DNA of 64,000 nt from Pseudomonas helvetica (lineage in GTDB: Bacteria; Pseudomonadota; Gammaproteobacteria; Pseudomonadales; Pseudomonadaceae). The notes under the pieces are model-generated. The model was given only the letters and a program-made list of their open reading frames with translations. It was not told the DNA's origin and made no database searches. Both the position numbers and the translations under genes were made by a program. Below, one piece after another: positions 1-12,457 of this stretch. Location of the stretch: positions 1-64,000 of the forward strand of contig NZ_CP150917.1 of the NCBI RefSeq assembly GCF_039908645.1. The letters are read 5' to 3'. Every line of letters starts with the position of its first letter. Position 1 is the stretch's first letter.

Positions 1-1518
1 GTGTCAGTGGAACTTTGGCAGCAGTGCGTGGAGCTTTTGCGCGATGAGCTGCCTGCCCAACAATTCAACACTTGGATCCGTCCACTACAGGTCGAAGCCG
101 AAGGCGACGAGTTGCGTGTCTACGCACCGAATCGTTTTGTTCTCGACTGGGTCAACGAAAAGTACCTGAGCCGCGTGCTCGAGCTGCTGGATGAGCACGG
201 CAATGGCATGGCGCCGGCGCTTTCCTTATTAATAGGCAGCAAACGCAGTTCAGCACCTCGTGCTGCGCCGAATGCACCGTTGGCCGCAGCGGCGTCTCAA
301 GCCCAGGCCGCGGCTGCACCTGCACCCGTCAGTGCACCTGCACCTGCCACGTCAACCAAGCGAGCAACACAAAAAACCGCCGAGGTCAGCGAAGAACCGT
401 CTCGCGACAGCTTCGACCCAATGGCCGGCGCCAGCTCGCAACAGGCCCCTGTACGTGCAGAACAACGCACCGTGCAGGTCGAAGGCGCGCTCAAGCACAC
501 CAGTTACCTGAACCGCACCTTTACCTTCGAGAACTTTGTCGAAGGTAAGTCCAACCAACTGGCCCGTGCGGCAGCCTGGCAGGTCGCGGACAATCCCAAG
601 CACGGTTACAACCCGCTGTTCCTGTATGGCGGCGTTGGCTTGGGTAAAACCCACTTGATGCACGCTGTGGGTAACCACCTATTAAAGAAGAACCCGAATG
701 CCAAGGTCGTGTACCTGCATTCCGAGCGCTTCGTGGCCGACATGGTCAAGGCGTTGCAGCTGAATGCTATCAACGAGTTCAAGCGCTTCTACCGTTCGGT
801 CGATGCGCTGCTTATCGATGACATTCAGTTTTTCGCCCGCAAGGAACGTTCCCAGGAAGAGTTCTTCCACACGTTCAACGCCCTGCTTGAAGGTGGCCAA
901 CAGGTCATCCTCACCAGTGACCGTTATCCGAAAGAAATCGAAGGCCTTGAAGAGCGCTTGAAGTCGCGCTTCGGCTGGGGCCTGACGGTCGCCGTCGAGC
1001 CGCCGGAGCTGGAAACCCGCGTCGCGATTCTGATGAAGAAAGCCGACCAGGCCAAAGTCGACCTGCCGCACGATGCTGCGTTCTTTATCGCCCAGCGTAT
1101 TCGTTCCAACGTCCGTGAACTCGAAGGCGCGCTCAAACGCGTAATCGCCCACTCGCACTTCATGGGCCGCGATATCACCATCGAGTTGATTCGCGAATCC
1201 TTGAAGGACCTGTTGGCGCTTCAGGACAAACTGGTCTCTGTGGATAACATTCAGCGCACGGTCGCTGAGTACTACAAGATCAAGATTTCGGATTTGCTGT
1301 CCAAGCGCCGTTCGCGTTCGGTCGCACGTCCACGGCAAGTGGCCATGGCGCTGTCCAAGGAACTGACCAACCACAGTTTGCCGGAAATCGGCGACGTATT
1401 TGGCGGTCGCGACCACACCACGGTTTTGCACGCATGCCGCAAGATCAACGAACTTAAGGAATCCGACGCGGACATCCGCGAGGACTACAAGAACCTGCTG
1501 CGTACACTGACCACTTGA
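1..1518 (+). CDS. dnaA: Chromosomal replication initiator protein DnaA
   Basis: This AAA+ ATPase binds DnaA boxes, melts oriC and loads the replicative helicase. The 505-residue protein has the N-terminal DnaB-interaction domain (start MSVELWQQC), then an Ala/Pro-rich variable linker at about 80-165. The ATPase core follows, with Walker A GGVGLGKT (Lys216) and Walker B LLIDDIQF. The C-terminal DNA-binding domain carries the DnaA signature [15 protein letters not shown]. The start is GTG at base 1 and the window is cut exactly there, so promoter, ribosome-binding site and oriC (between rpmH and dnaA in Pseudomonas) are not visible. It is followed 39 bp later by dnaN. The identification is certain. 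Confidence 0.99.
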   Translation: MSVELWQQCVELLRDELPAQQFNTWIRPLQVEAEGDELRVYAPNRFVLDWVNEKYLSRVLELLDEHGNGMAPALSLLIGSKRSSAPRAAPNAPLAAAASQAQAAAAPAPVSAPAPATSTKRATQKTAEVSEEPSRDSFDPMAGASSQQAPVRAEQRTVQVEGALKHTSYLNRTFTFENFVEGKSNQLARAAAWQVADNPKHGYNPLFLYGGVGLGKTHLMHAVGNHLLKKNPNAKVVYLHSERFVADMVKALQLNAINEFKRFYRSVDALLIDDIQFFARKERSQEEFFHTFNALLEGGQQVILTSDRYPKEIEGLEERLKSRFGWGLTVAVEPPELETRVAILMKKADQAKVDLPHDAAFFIAQRIRSNVRELEGALKRVIAHSHFMGRDITIELIRESLKDLLALQDKLVSVDNIQRTVAEYYKIKISDLLSKRRSRSVARPRQVAMALSKELTNHSLPEIGDVFGGRDHTTVLHACRKINELKESDADIREDYKNLLRTLTT

Positions 1519-1557
1519 TGAACACCAGCGCAGCTAATTAAGGCAAGGGACTAGACC

Positions 1558-2661
1558 ATGCATTTCACCATTCAACGCGAAGCCCTGTTGAAACCCCTGC
1601 AACTGGTCGCAGGCGTCGTCGAGCGCCGACAGACCTTGCCGGTGCTTTCCAACGTGCTGCTGGTTGTCGAAGGCCAGCAGTTGTCGCTGACCGGTACCGA
1701 CCTGGAAGTCGAGCTGGTCGGTCGTGTGCAACTCGAAGAACCGGCCGAGCCAGGCGAAATCACTGTCCCGGCGCGTAAGCTGATGGACATCTGCAAGAGC
1801 CTGCCGAACGACGCGCTGATCGACATCAAGGTCGATGAGCAGAAACTCGTCGTGAAAGCCGGCCGTAGCCGCTTTACCCTGTCGACGTTGCCAGCCAACG
1901 ATTTCCCGACAGTGGAAGAAGGCCCGGGCTCGCTGACCTGCAGTCTGGAGCAGAGCAAACTGCGTCGTTTGATCGAACGTACCAGTTTCGCCATGGCTCA
2001 GCAGGACGTTCGCTACTACCTTAACGGCATGTTGCTGGAAGTCTCGGCGGGCATCATCCGCGCCGTGGCCACCGACGGTCACCGTCTGGCCATGTGCTCG
2101 ATGCAGGCTGACATCGGCCAGCCGGATCGTCACCAGGTGATCGTTCCACGTAAAGGTATTCTGGAACTGGCGCGCTTGCTGACCGAGCCGGATGGCAATG
2201 TCAGCATCGTTCTGGGCCAGCACCATATTCGCGCCACCACCGGCGAGTTCACCTTTACCTCGAAACTGGTCGACGGCAAATTCCCTGATTACGAGCGCGT
2301 TCTGCCCAAAGGTGGCGACAAGCTGGTATTGGGCGATCGTCAGGCACTGCGTGAAGCGTTCAGCCGTACCGCGATTCTGTCCAACGAGAAGTACCGCGGC
2401 ATTCGCCTGCAACTGGCCAACGGTCAGCTGAAGATCCAGGCGAACAACCCGGAACAGGAAGAGGCGGAAGAAGAGGTTGGCGTTGAGTACAACGGGGGCT
2501 CGCTGGAAATCGGCTTCAACGTGAGCTATCTGCTCGACGTGCTGGGCGTGATGACTACTGAGCAAGTGCGTTTGATCCTGTCTGACTCCAACAGCAGTGC
2601 GCTGGTGCAAGAGTCCGACAACGACGACTCGGCTTACGTTGTCATGCCGATGCGCCTGTAA
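1558..2661 (+). CDS. dnaN: DNA polymerase III sliding clamp, beta subunit
   Basis: The beta clamp encircles DNA and tethers polymerase III and many repair proteins. The 367-residue product has the family length. Its start (MHFTIQREALLKPLQLVAGVVERRQTLPVL, given here only as a landmark in bases 1558-1647) and its C-terminal VMPMRL, which forms part of the protein-binding cleft, are typical. AAGGGA stands about 9 bases before the ATG. It lies 39 bp after dnaA and 20 bp before recF, so the three probably form one transcript. Nothing unusual was seen. Confidence 0.99.
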   Translation: MHFTIQREALLKPLQLVAGVVERRQTLPVLSNVLLVVEGQQLSLTGTDLEVELVGRVQLEEPAEPGEITVPARKLMDICKSLPNDALIDIKVDEQKLVVKAGRSRFTLSTLPANDFPTVEEGPGSLTCSLEQSKLRRLIERTSFAMAQQDVRYYLNGMLLEVSAGIIRAVATDGHRLAMCSMQADIGQPDRHQVIVPRKGILELARLLTEPDGNVSIVLGQHHIRATTGEFTFTSKLVDGKFPDYERVLPKGGDKLVLGDRQALREAFSRTAILSNEKYRGIRLQLANGQLKIQANNPEQEEAEEEVGVEYNGGSLEIGFNVSYLLDVLGVMTTEQVRLILSDSNSSALVQESDNDDSAYVVMPMRL

Positions 2662-2681
2662 ACATGTTCAGCAGACGCTAG

Positions 2682-6207
<3,526 letters not shown>

Positions 6208-6227
6208 TCTGGTACGACCTGCAGTAA

Positions 6228-6262
6228 TAAAAAAGGCCAACGCTCAGCGTTGGCCTTTTTTT
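6228..6262. terminator. Bidirectional intrinsic terminator between gyrB and the response regulator
   Basis: A near-perfect hairpin AAGGCCAACGCT/AGCGTTGGCCTT, flanked by an A-run on the left and a T-run on the right. It can stop transcription of gyrB from the left and of the convergent response-regulator gene from the right. Confidence 0.92.
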
Positions 6263-6286
6263 GTTCACAAGAAACGGCTGGAGATT

Positions 6287-7006
6287 TTACTCGCTCGCAG
6301 CCGCGACGCTTTCCAGCCGATACCCATATCCATAGATCGTCAGCAACTGCCAACCCCGATCGGCCGTCAGCCCCAGCTTGTTGCGCAGGCGGTAGATGTG
6401 CGTATCCAGTGGCCGTGAAGACACCATCTCTTCATGGGTCCAGAAACGCTCGTAGAGATATTCCCGCGACAGCGGCCGGCCCAGGTTGGCAAACAGGCAG
6501 CGGGCCAGACGGTATTCCCGTTCGGTCAGGCTGATGGGTTTTCCAGCGCGGGTCACCGTCAGTTCGGCGTCATCGAAGTTCAGATCGTTGAAACTCAGCA
6601 CTTCGCTGGCAGCATTGCGCTGCAAGCCGTGTCGGCGCAGTACGGCACTGACACGGGCCTGGAGCTCATTGGGACGGAACGGCTTGCTGACGTAATCATC
6701 GGCGCCGGCGTTCAAGGCCTGGACGATGTCACTCTCCGCATCGCGGCTGGTGAGCATGATCGCGGCGGGAGGTGCCTCCATATGTTCGCGGGTCCAGCGC
6801 AGCAGCGATAGACCGCTGATATCAGGCAGCTGCCAGTCGAGTATCAACAGGTCGAACGTCTCGCGCCGAAGCTGGCGTAGCAGGTCTTCGCCGCGCTCGA
6901 AGCTGTGCAAGGTCCACGCTTGCTCTCCGGCTCCGGGAATCTGTCGCAGTGTCTGTTCCACCCGGCGTAGCTCGGCGGGTTCGTCATCCAGTATTGCGAC
7001 ACGCAT
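6287..7006 (-). CDS. OmpR/PhoB-type two-component response regulator
   Basis: This transcription factor of 239 residues has a receiver domain with acidic pocket Asp7-Asp8, phosphoacceptor Asp57 (LLILDWQLPD), Thr86 and Lys108 (SKPF). The C-terminal winged helix is of OmpR type, with recognition region SRPLDTHIYRLRNKLGL and the terminal hairpin TIYGYGYRLE. It is transcribed away from a small secreted protein, a FecR-domain protein and a CHASE2 histidine kinase (8922-11234). That kinase is the only one nearby and is the likely partner (inference). The block is absent between gyrB and plsC in P. aeruginosa, so it is accessory. Target genes cannot be read from the sequence; two nearby palindromes are candidate sites. 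Confidence 0.9.
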   Translation of the reverse strand: MRVAILDDEPAELRRVEQTLRQIPGAGEQAWTLHSFERGEDLLRQLRRETFDLLILDWQLPDISGLSLLRWTREHMEAPPAAIMLTSRDAESDIVQALNAGADDYVSKPFRPNELQARVSAVLRRHGLQRNAASEVLSFNDLNFDDAELTVTRAGKPISLTEREYRLARCLFANLGRPLSREYLYERFWTHEEMVSSRPLDTHIYRLRNKLGLTADRGWQLLTIYGYGYRLESVAAASE

Positions 7007-7187
7007 GCGGGGCGTTCCTTCATCTCGTAGAGTGCGATGGGTAAAAAATCCTATGTGCGGAGTTTAGGCTGATTGTTTGAATCTGAACAATTGTGGTGAA
7101 TTGCTCCAGGTTCCTTGCGTCTGGGTAGGCTGATATCAATTGGCCGGCAATCGGCAGATATCAGCTCGAAGACTCGAGGACGCAGCG

Positions 7188-7478
7188 ATGAGGAACAGTC
7201 GGAATGTTCGTACACTGATCGTGAAGGTGACCAGGGACAAGGCGCTGACACGCTGCCTGTCATTGGCATTTTTGGCTTATGTAGGAGTTGCTTCGCAAGC
7301 TGTGAGTTCAAGCAGCGAAGCACCGAATGAACATGTGACACAGCGCTATTTCAGTCCAGCGGTGGTGAATGTGGCGTTCAGTGACTCACGGGGCTTTGCA
7401 CCGGTGAACACTCCTGCGGACGGCGAGCAACCGTTGCCACTGCGGCTTCCTGAAGAGCAGCAGCGCTGGGTGTTCTAA
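7188..7478 (+). CDS. Small putative exported protein of unknown function
   Basis: A 96-residue frame with a good ribosome-binding site (GAGGA, 7 bases before ATG 7188). The N-terminus is basic (MRNSRNVRTLIVKVTRDK), followed by a hydrophobic stretch LSLAFLAYVGVASQAV that resembles a signal peptide with possible cleavage near SQA. The mature part is short, polar and Pro-rich, ending LRLPEEQQRWVF. No family is recognised. It lies between the divergent response regulator and the FecR/CHASE2 genes and may belong to the same signalling unit. An in-frame ATG at 7140 lacks a ribosome-binding site. Expression is not proven. Confidence 0.5.
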   Translation: MRNSRNVRTLIVKVTRDKALTRCLSLAFLAYVGVASQAVSSSSEAPNEHVTQRYFSPAVVNVAFSDSRGFAPVNTPADGEQPLPLRLPEEQQRWVF

Positions 7479-7907
7479 CGCGGACTCGGGCAATTCTGAA
7501 CAAATGTGGAGAATTGCCTCATCGAACGTCGGGGTCGGTAAATTCTCAAGCGTTGAGTGGCACAGGAGCATTCGGAAGTGCTCCGACACAGGGAGTGTCA
7601 TCGCCAACCTGGCGGGACCGCCGATCGCCGGTTCGCTTGCGGTCTGCAGTTCAGGGGAAAAAAAGGAGTGCCGTCTCACATTGTAAAACCGGATTGATAC
7701 TGACTCGGTTCCGACACACGGATGTGTCACCTCCTCCCCTCTTCGATTTGTTTGCCTTTATGGATATCCGCGACTGCTTTTGTAATGGATGTGGACGTTA
7801 TGCATAGACGTGGGCTATCTGCCGCAGAGCCCTGTCGGGTAAGGTGCGTAAGGCTGATGAATCAGATGATCGGCCAGATTCTAATAAAAGCCTGAAAAGC
7901 GAATCCA
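7479..7907. other. Non-coding stretch with palindromes upstream of the FecR gene
   Basis: 429 bp without a convincing gene. It holds an imperfect hairpin GGAGCA/TGCTCC (7565-7584) directly followed by GACAC-AGGGA-GTGTC (7585-7599). A related palindrome GACACA-CGGA-TGTGTC lies at 7713-7728. Such repeated inverted motifs suit regulator binding upstream of the FecR-CHASE2 operon, which is inference. A 114-codon frame on the minus strand (7386-7730) has no ribosome-binding site or family resemblance and was not called. Confidence 0.5.
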
Positions 7908-8909
7908 ATGAGCCAAATGACTTCTTTGCATTGTCGCCACCTGGGCACCTGCCTGTTACTGGTCATTGGCCTGGTGAGTCCATTGACCCAGAGCGCATCC
8001 GCAGCGTTCTTCAGCTCAAAGCGCTTGCCGTATATCGATGACAACCAGCAATGCCGTGGACAACCCCTGCCCGCCACTGTCGAACACCTGACGGGCGAAG
8101 CCTGGAAGCTCGACCGCAAGGGCAATCAGGTGGCGCTCGAAGAAGGGATGACGGTTGACGAGCAGGAAGGCGTGAAGACCTCCCCTTCGGCGTTCGTCAG
8201 CCTGTCGCTGGGTGATGGATCACGTATCGTTCTGCCGTCCAGTTCGCAGGTCACGTTGCGATTAAACGAAGAACTCCTTGTCCCTCAGGTGATTCTTGAG
8301 CAAGGTCAGGTCGAGTCGTATGTGATCAAGCGCGCCAGCGACTATGATCGTTTTCAGATTGTGACGCCGGTCGGCGTGCTTGGGGTCCGAGGCACCCACT
8401 TTCGAGTGCGAAACAACGACAATGGGCAATCGCTGATCGAAGTGCTGAATGGCCAGGTGGCGGTCGATCGTGGTGAAAACCTTGATGCGCCAGCGAAAAA
8501 ACGCACAGGCAAACCACTCGCGAAAAAAGCCGAAAAACCGGTAGATGAAGTGCAGGTCATGGCTCGCCAGGGGTTACGCATTCAGAAGGAAGGCAAGCTG
8601 ACGCCGAGCGAGCTGTTGCCAGCACCGCAGTTGTTGGGGCAGACCGGTCAAACCGGCCCTGCACCGGTCTGGCAGTTGATCATGAAACCCTTGAACGGGG
8701 CCACGCGCTACCGCGCGCAAGTGGCGACCGACATAGACTTCCTGAACATCAAGCAGGAACAGTTTTCCAGCACGCCAGAGATCGACTTCAGTGGATTGAA
8801 GGCGTTTTTCTACCATGTTCGACTCTCTGCGTATGACGAGCAGGGGCTTGAGGGAGAGACCGGGGTATATGACATCTTCTATTACCCCAGGACCACGCGT
8901 GTCCAATAA
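7908..8909 (+). CDS. Secreted FecR-domain protein
   Basis: A 333-residue protein with a signal peptide (LGTCLLLVIGLVSPLTQSASA) and a FecR domain at about 55-160. The domain is recognisable from the segments LSLGDGSRIVLPSSSQVTLRL and VTPVGVLGVRGTHFRVR. A Lys-rich linker and a C-terminal segment resembling a fibronectin/Ig-like fold (about 235-330) follow. Classical FecR proteins are inner-membrane anti-sigma regulators with an ECF sigma factor beside them. Here there is no sigma factor, the protein appears periplasmic, and a CHASE2 kinase starts 12 bp later. The likely role is a periplasmic partner of that sensor (inference). An alternative start is ATG at 7917. Confidence 0.85.
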   Translation: MSQMTSLHCRHLGTCLLLVIGLVSPLTQSASAAFFSSKRLPYIDDNQQCRGQPLPATVEHLTGEAWKLDRKGNQVALEEGMTVDEQEGVKTSPSAFVSLSLGDGSRIVLPSSSQVTLRLNEELLVPQVILEQGQVESYVIKRASDYDRFQIVTPVGVLGVRGTHFRVRNNDNGQSLIEVLNGQVAVDRGENLDAPAKKRTGKPLAKKAEKPVDEVQVMARQGLRIQKEGKLTPSELLPAPQLLGQTGQTGPAPVWQLIMKPLNGATRYRAQVATDIDFLNIKQEQFSSTPEIDFSGLKAFFYHVRLSAYDEQGLEGETGVYDIFYYPRTTRVQ

Positions 8910-8921
8910 CGACTCGGCCCA

Positions 8922-11234
8922 TTGTCGATGAAACCCTGGCCAAGGAAGGAAGGTCGCGAGCCGACCCAGGCCCAGCGGCTGTTTCATCGGATGGTCCGTG
9001 AATGGCTGTGGGTCAGCCTGATCCTGCTGCCATTGACGGCGCTGCTGTCCTTGAACCATGGGCTGACGCTGAGCAATCTGCTGTACGACAACCTGCGTCG
9101 GCTGAGTCCGCTTCCGGTTGACCCGCGAATCCTTATCGTCACCATCGACGATTACAGCTTGCAGCAACTCGGTCAGTGGCCCTGGTCGCGAACCTTGCAC
9201 GCCGACCTGCTGGATCGGCTCAGCGCTGCAAAGGTCAAGGGTGTGCTGTTTGACGTGATCTTTAGCGAGCCAGACAAGCTTCCCGACAACGACCTGCGCC
9301 TGGCACACGCCGCATGCCAGGCTGGCAACGTGTTCGTGCCTTTGCTGCGCGAAGGGGTTGCCCGTTATGGGTTGCCGCTGGGTGAAATCGAACCCGTGGC
9401 GCCGTTGAGGCTCTGTGCCAAAGGTATCGGGCATATCAACGCCGAGGCGGACGCTGATGGCATCGTACGCAGCGTGTACCTGCGCGAAGGCCCCGAGCGT
9501 AATCCAAGGGCGCAACTGGCCTGGCTGCTTTATGAGACGACCACTGAAGGTTCGGATACCCTGCCCGGCTCGCCGTTGGCATTAACGGTTCAAGGCTGGC
9601 AACGAACCAACGGCATTCGAATTCCCTTTATCAGCGCAAATGCAGGTTTTCCCAGCGTTCCTTACGTGAGCGTGCTGCGGGGTGAAGTGCCACCCGAGCT
9701 GCTGCGTGATCGCCTGATCCTGATTGGCTCTACGGCGCCGGGGTTGGGCGACCGCTATGTAACACCGCAATCAGCGAGCATTGGCACCACGCCGGGCATC
9801 GAGATTCAAGCCAACATCCTCAACGGACTGCTGCAACAGCGCAGCATCGTGGTACTCGCCGATGGCTGGGCGGTCGGGTTGTCGACGGCCATCGTCGCGT
9901 TGCTGCTGGCCTTGCTGCTGTTCCGTCCACGGCGTGCCTTGTGGTTGACCCTGGGCTGCATGGTGATGGCATTAGTCGCCTCGGCGCTGTTGCTCCGAGC
10001 CGGTTGGTGGTGGTCGCCCAGCGCCAGTTTGCTGGGGATGCTGCTGGGGTATTTGATCTGGAACTGGCGACGCTTGAGCGCAGTGCTCGCTTACTTCGGC
10101 TGGGAACTGGCACGGCTTGATAGCGAACCGAAAGTGTTTCCAGAGCGCCGCCGCACGCCGTCACCGGCCGGCGATGTATTGCAGGGGCAGATCGTCGCGC
10201 TGGAACAGGCGATGAGCCGGACGCGCGATACCCGACGCTTCATCGCCGACGGTCTGGAATACCTGCCGGTGGCGACGCTGATCAGCGATCCGAACGGACG
10301 GATCCTGCTGGCCAACCGCAATGCGCGGGGGCTGTTTGCCAGCGATCTGGTCGGCGAAGACCTGCTGCGACGGCTCTCGGAGATTGGTTATCCGGGGCTG
10401 CTCGAGCAGGGAAGTCCTGTGTTGTCGACGCTTGAGACCAACGAGTTTCGCGATACCCAAGGGCGAAGTTTGCGTATGGACCTGGCGCCATTGCTGCCGG
10501 CTGAAGGCGGAACGGCGATTGGCTGGTTGCTTAGCCTGACGGATCTGAGCGTCGAGCGCGATGCCGAGGAACAGCGCGCGGTGCTGCTGCGGTTTCTTTC
10601 CCATGACCTGCGCGCCCCTCATTCAGCGATTCTGGCCTTGCTCGACGTCCAGCATCACCAAGGCACGGGTGACGCGCAGTTGTTCAGCCAGATCGAGTTG
10701 CAGGTACGCAAGGCCTTGAGCCTGACCGAGGCTTTTGTGCAACTGGCCAAAGCCGAGTCCGAGGCGTACCAGTTCGAACCGAGCATGTTCGCGATGCTGG
10801 TGCTTGACGCGTTTGATCAGGCGATGAGTATCGCGCAACTCAAGCAGATCGAGCTGTTGCATGATCTGGATGAAGAAGCGGAAGGCATGGTCCTGGCCGA
10901 TCAGTCGTTGCTGACCCGGGCGCTGTTCAACCTGTTGGAAAACGCCATCAAATACAGCCCGGCAGGTTCGCAAGTCAGCGTGCGGGTCAGTTGTGCACAG
11001 GGCTGGTTGACCTGCGAGATCGCCGACCAGGGCAAAGGTATTGCAGCCGAAGAACTACCGGAACTGTTCAGCCAGTACCGGCGCTTTGCTTCGTCTCAAG
11101 GCAGTGAGGGGCTGGGCCTGGGGTTGTCGATGGTCAAGGCCGTGGTGGATCGCCACGGGGGACGGATTTTCTGTGAAAGCCAGATTGGGCAAGGTACGAC
11201 GTTCTGCGTTCAACTGCCGTTGCTGGAGGAGTGA
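8922..11234 (+). CDS. CHASE2-domain hybrid-sensing histidine kinase
   Basis: A 770-residue inner-membrane sensor kinase. Order: an N-terminal membrane segment (about 28-48), then a large periplasmic CHASE2 domain (about 55-310; DPRILIVTIDDYSLQQLGQW, GSTAPGLGDRYVTP). Three clustered membrane helices follow (about 315-385), then a PAS domain (about 430-535) and a phosphoacceptor helix with His561 (SHDLRAPHS). The ATPase domain carries N-box NLLENAIKYSP, G1 ADQGKGI and G2 GLGLGLSMVK. It is translated 12 bp after the FecR-domain gene and is presumably co-transcribed with it. The cognate regulator is probably the divergent OmpR-type gene at 6287-7006. The ligand is unknown. Confidence 0.9.
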   Translation: MSMKPWPRKEGREPTQAQRLFHRMVREWLWVSLILLPLTALLSLNHGLTLSNLLYDNLRRLSPLPVDPRILIVTIDDYSLQQLGQWPWSRTLHADLLDRLSAAKVKGVLFDVIFSEPDKLPDNDLRLAHAACQAGNVFVPLLREGVARYGLPLGEIEPVAPLRLCAKGIGHINAEADADGIVRSVYLREGPERNPRAQLAWLLYETTTEGSDTLPGSPLALTVQGWQRTNGIRIPFISANAGFPSVPYVSVLRGEVPPELLRDRLILIGSTAPGLGDRYVTPQSASIGTTPGIEIQANILNGLLQQRSIVVLADGWAVGLSTAIVALLLALLLFRPRRALWLTLGCMVMALVASALLLRAGWWWSPSASLLGMLLGYLIWNWRRLSAVLAYFGWELARLDSEPKVFPERRRTPSPAGDVLQGQIVALEQAMSRTRDTRRFIADGLEYLPVATLISDPNGRILLANRNARGLFASDLVGEDLLRRLSEIGYPGLLEQGSPVLSTLETNEFRDTQGRSLRMDLAPLLPAEGGTAIGWLLSLTDLSVERDAEEQRAVLLRFLSHDLRAPHSAILALLDVQHHQGTGDAQLFSQIELQVRKALSLTEAFVQLAKAESEAYQFEPSMFAMLVLDAFDQAMSIAQLKQIELLHDLDEEAEGMVLADQSLLTRALFNLLENAIKYSPAGSQVSVRVSCAQGWLTCEIADQGKGIAAEELPELFSQYRRFASSQGSEGLGLGLSMVKAVVDRHGGRIFCESQIGQGTTFCVQLPLLEE

Positions 11235-11246
11235 AGCATTCCCCTC

Positions 11247-11414
11247 CGTAGCAGCTGTCGAGCCTGCGAGGCTGCGTTCGAGGCGGACCGCGATCGGGCG
11301 AAGTCCTCGCAAATCCTGTGTATGCGGTTTACCTGAAAGAATGCGTTACCTGATTTTACGACTGCTCCGCCCGAGCGCGGACCGAGCCGAACGCAGCCTC
11401 GGCAGCTGCTACGG
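11247..11414. repeat. REP-like inverted doublet (GTAGCAGCTG type)
   Basis: CCGTAGCAGCTG...GAGGCTGCGTTCG on the left is mirrored by CGAACGCAGCCTCGGCAGCTGCTACGG on the right, enclosing about 110 bp. The same GTAGCAGCTG motif recurs as a tight hairpin at 41048-41073. This is a different class from the GTGGCGAGGGAGCTTGCTCCC doublets found elsewhere in the window. Confidence 0.75.
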
Positions 11415-11446
11415 ATCGCGTGATAACCGGGGGTTGAAACAGGCAT

Positions 11447-11478
11447 AAAAAAACCGGCGCAAATAGCCGGTTTTTTTT
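11447..11478. terminator. Bidirectional intrinsic terminator after the CHASE2 kinase
   Basis: Hairpin AACCGGC/GCCGGTT with an A-run before and eight Ts after. It terminates the FecR-CHASE2 transcript and could also stop plsC transcription from the opposite side. Confidence 0.88.
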
Positions 11479-11605
11479 GCGTCGCGAAAACTTATGCACG
11501 TTTTTCTGCGTTTTATGAGCTTAAGAAATATCTATATAAATCATAAATTTAGCTAACAAATAAGACGCTTTTCAACAAAACGGTACACAGGTTATCCACA
11601 GAACG

Positions 11606-12376
11606 TCAGACAGTCTCTTTATCCGCCGCAGCAGGCAGTGGCGGTAGCGAACCCATGTCCCGCTGGGTCTGCTCGTTCCAGGCCGCAGCGCGGTCGTTGA
11701 GCTCGGCAATCGCCCTTGGGCCAGTGCCTTCGGCATACATCGGTGCACCGATGACAACGGTGATGGTGCCGGGTGTTTTCAGCCAACCGGTTTTCGGCCA
11801 GAACTTGCCGGCGTTATGCGCGATTGGCAGCACAGGCAACTGCGCATTGACCGCCAACGCCGTGCCTCCACGGGAGAACTTGCCGACGGTGCCGAACGGA
11901 ACGCGGGTGCCTTCCGGGAAGATCAGCACCCAGACATTGTCCTTGAGCAGTTCATCGCCCTTCTTCGCCACATGCTTGAGCGCGGCTTTCGGGTTGTCGC
12001 GGTCAATGGCGATTGGTCGCAGCATGGCCATCGCCCAACCAAAGAACGGCACATACAGCAGTTCGCGCTTGAGCACCTGGCTCAATGGCTCGAAGTAGGC
12101 CGACAGAAAGAACGTTTCCCAGGTGCTCTGGTGGTTCGAGAGAATCACACACGGCTGGTCGGGGATGTTCTCGGCGCCTTTGACTTCGTAGTCAATGTCC
12201 AGGAACACCTTGCTCAGCCACAGCGCGCAGCGGCACCAGTAGACGTTGATGAAACGGTAGCGCGCCTTGAACGGTAAAAAAGGCGCGATAAAAAAGCTCA
12301 GGCTGCACCAGAGCAACGAGCTGGTGCCCAGCAGCAGGTAAAAAAGAAAGGTTCTGATTGCCTGCAAGATCGACAT
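11606..12376 (-). CDS. plsC: 1-acylglycerol-3-phosphate O-acyltransferase (PlsC/LptA type)
   Basis: An inner-membrane enzyme that adds the second acyl chain to lysophosphatidic acid, giving phosphatidic acid for phospholipid synthesis. The 256-residue protein has N-terminal hydrophobic segments (FLFYLLLGTSSLLWCSLSFFI), the motif I variant NHQSTWE (near residues 79-85, with Glu where many homologues have Asp) and the glycerol-phosphate-binding FPEGTR. It corresponds to the PA0005 position. It lies upstream on the plus-map of gmhB, glyS and glyQ, all on the minus strand, with an 81-bp gap to gmhB, so it may be the last gene of that operon. Confidence 0.93.
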   Translation of the reverse strand: MSILQAIRTFLFYLLLGTSSLLWCSLSFFIAPFLPFKARYRFINVYWCRCALWLSKVFLDIDYEVKGAENIPDQPCVILSNHQSTWETFFLSAYFEPLSQVLKRELLYVPFFGWAMAMLRPIAIDRDNPKAALKHVAKKGDELLKDNVWVLIFPEGTRVPFGTVGKFSRGGTALAVNAQLPVLPIAHNAGKFWPKTGWLKTPGTITVVIGAPMYAEGTGPRAIAELNDRAAAWNEQTQRDMGSLPPLPAAADKETV

Positions 12377-12457
12377 GGCCGCGTTTACCGTTGCGGGACT
12401 GTGCCCGCCTGTTAAAAGTGCTTCCCGAACAGTCCTTGATCAGGATGTCAGAAGAGC

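Larger units (their letters stand above)
11235..11605. other. Intergenic region with REP-like pair, terminator and AT-rich DnaA-box tract
   Basis: 371 bp without a gene. In order it holds an inverted pair of GTAGCAGCTG-type elements (11247-11414), an intrinsic terminator (11447-11478), and an AT-rich tract (about 11480-11580) ending in a perfect DnaA box at 11592-11600. Confidence 0.7.

Noticed and set aside
1519-1557. The dnaA-dnaN gap as a replication origin
   Set aside because: It is only 39 bp and has no DnaA box or AT-rich unwinding element. In Pseudomonas the origin is upstream of dnaA, outside the window.
7386-7730. A 114-codon minus-strand frame in the gap before the FecR gene
   Set aside because: It overlaps the small exported-protein gene, lacks a ribosome-binding site and has no domain.
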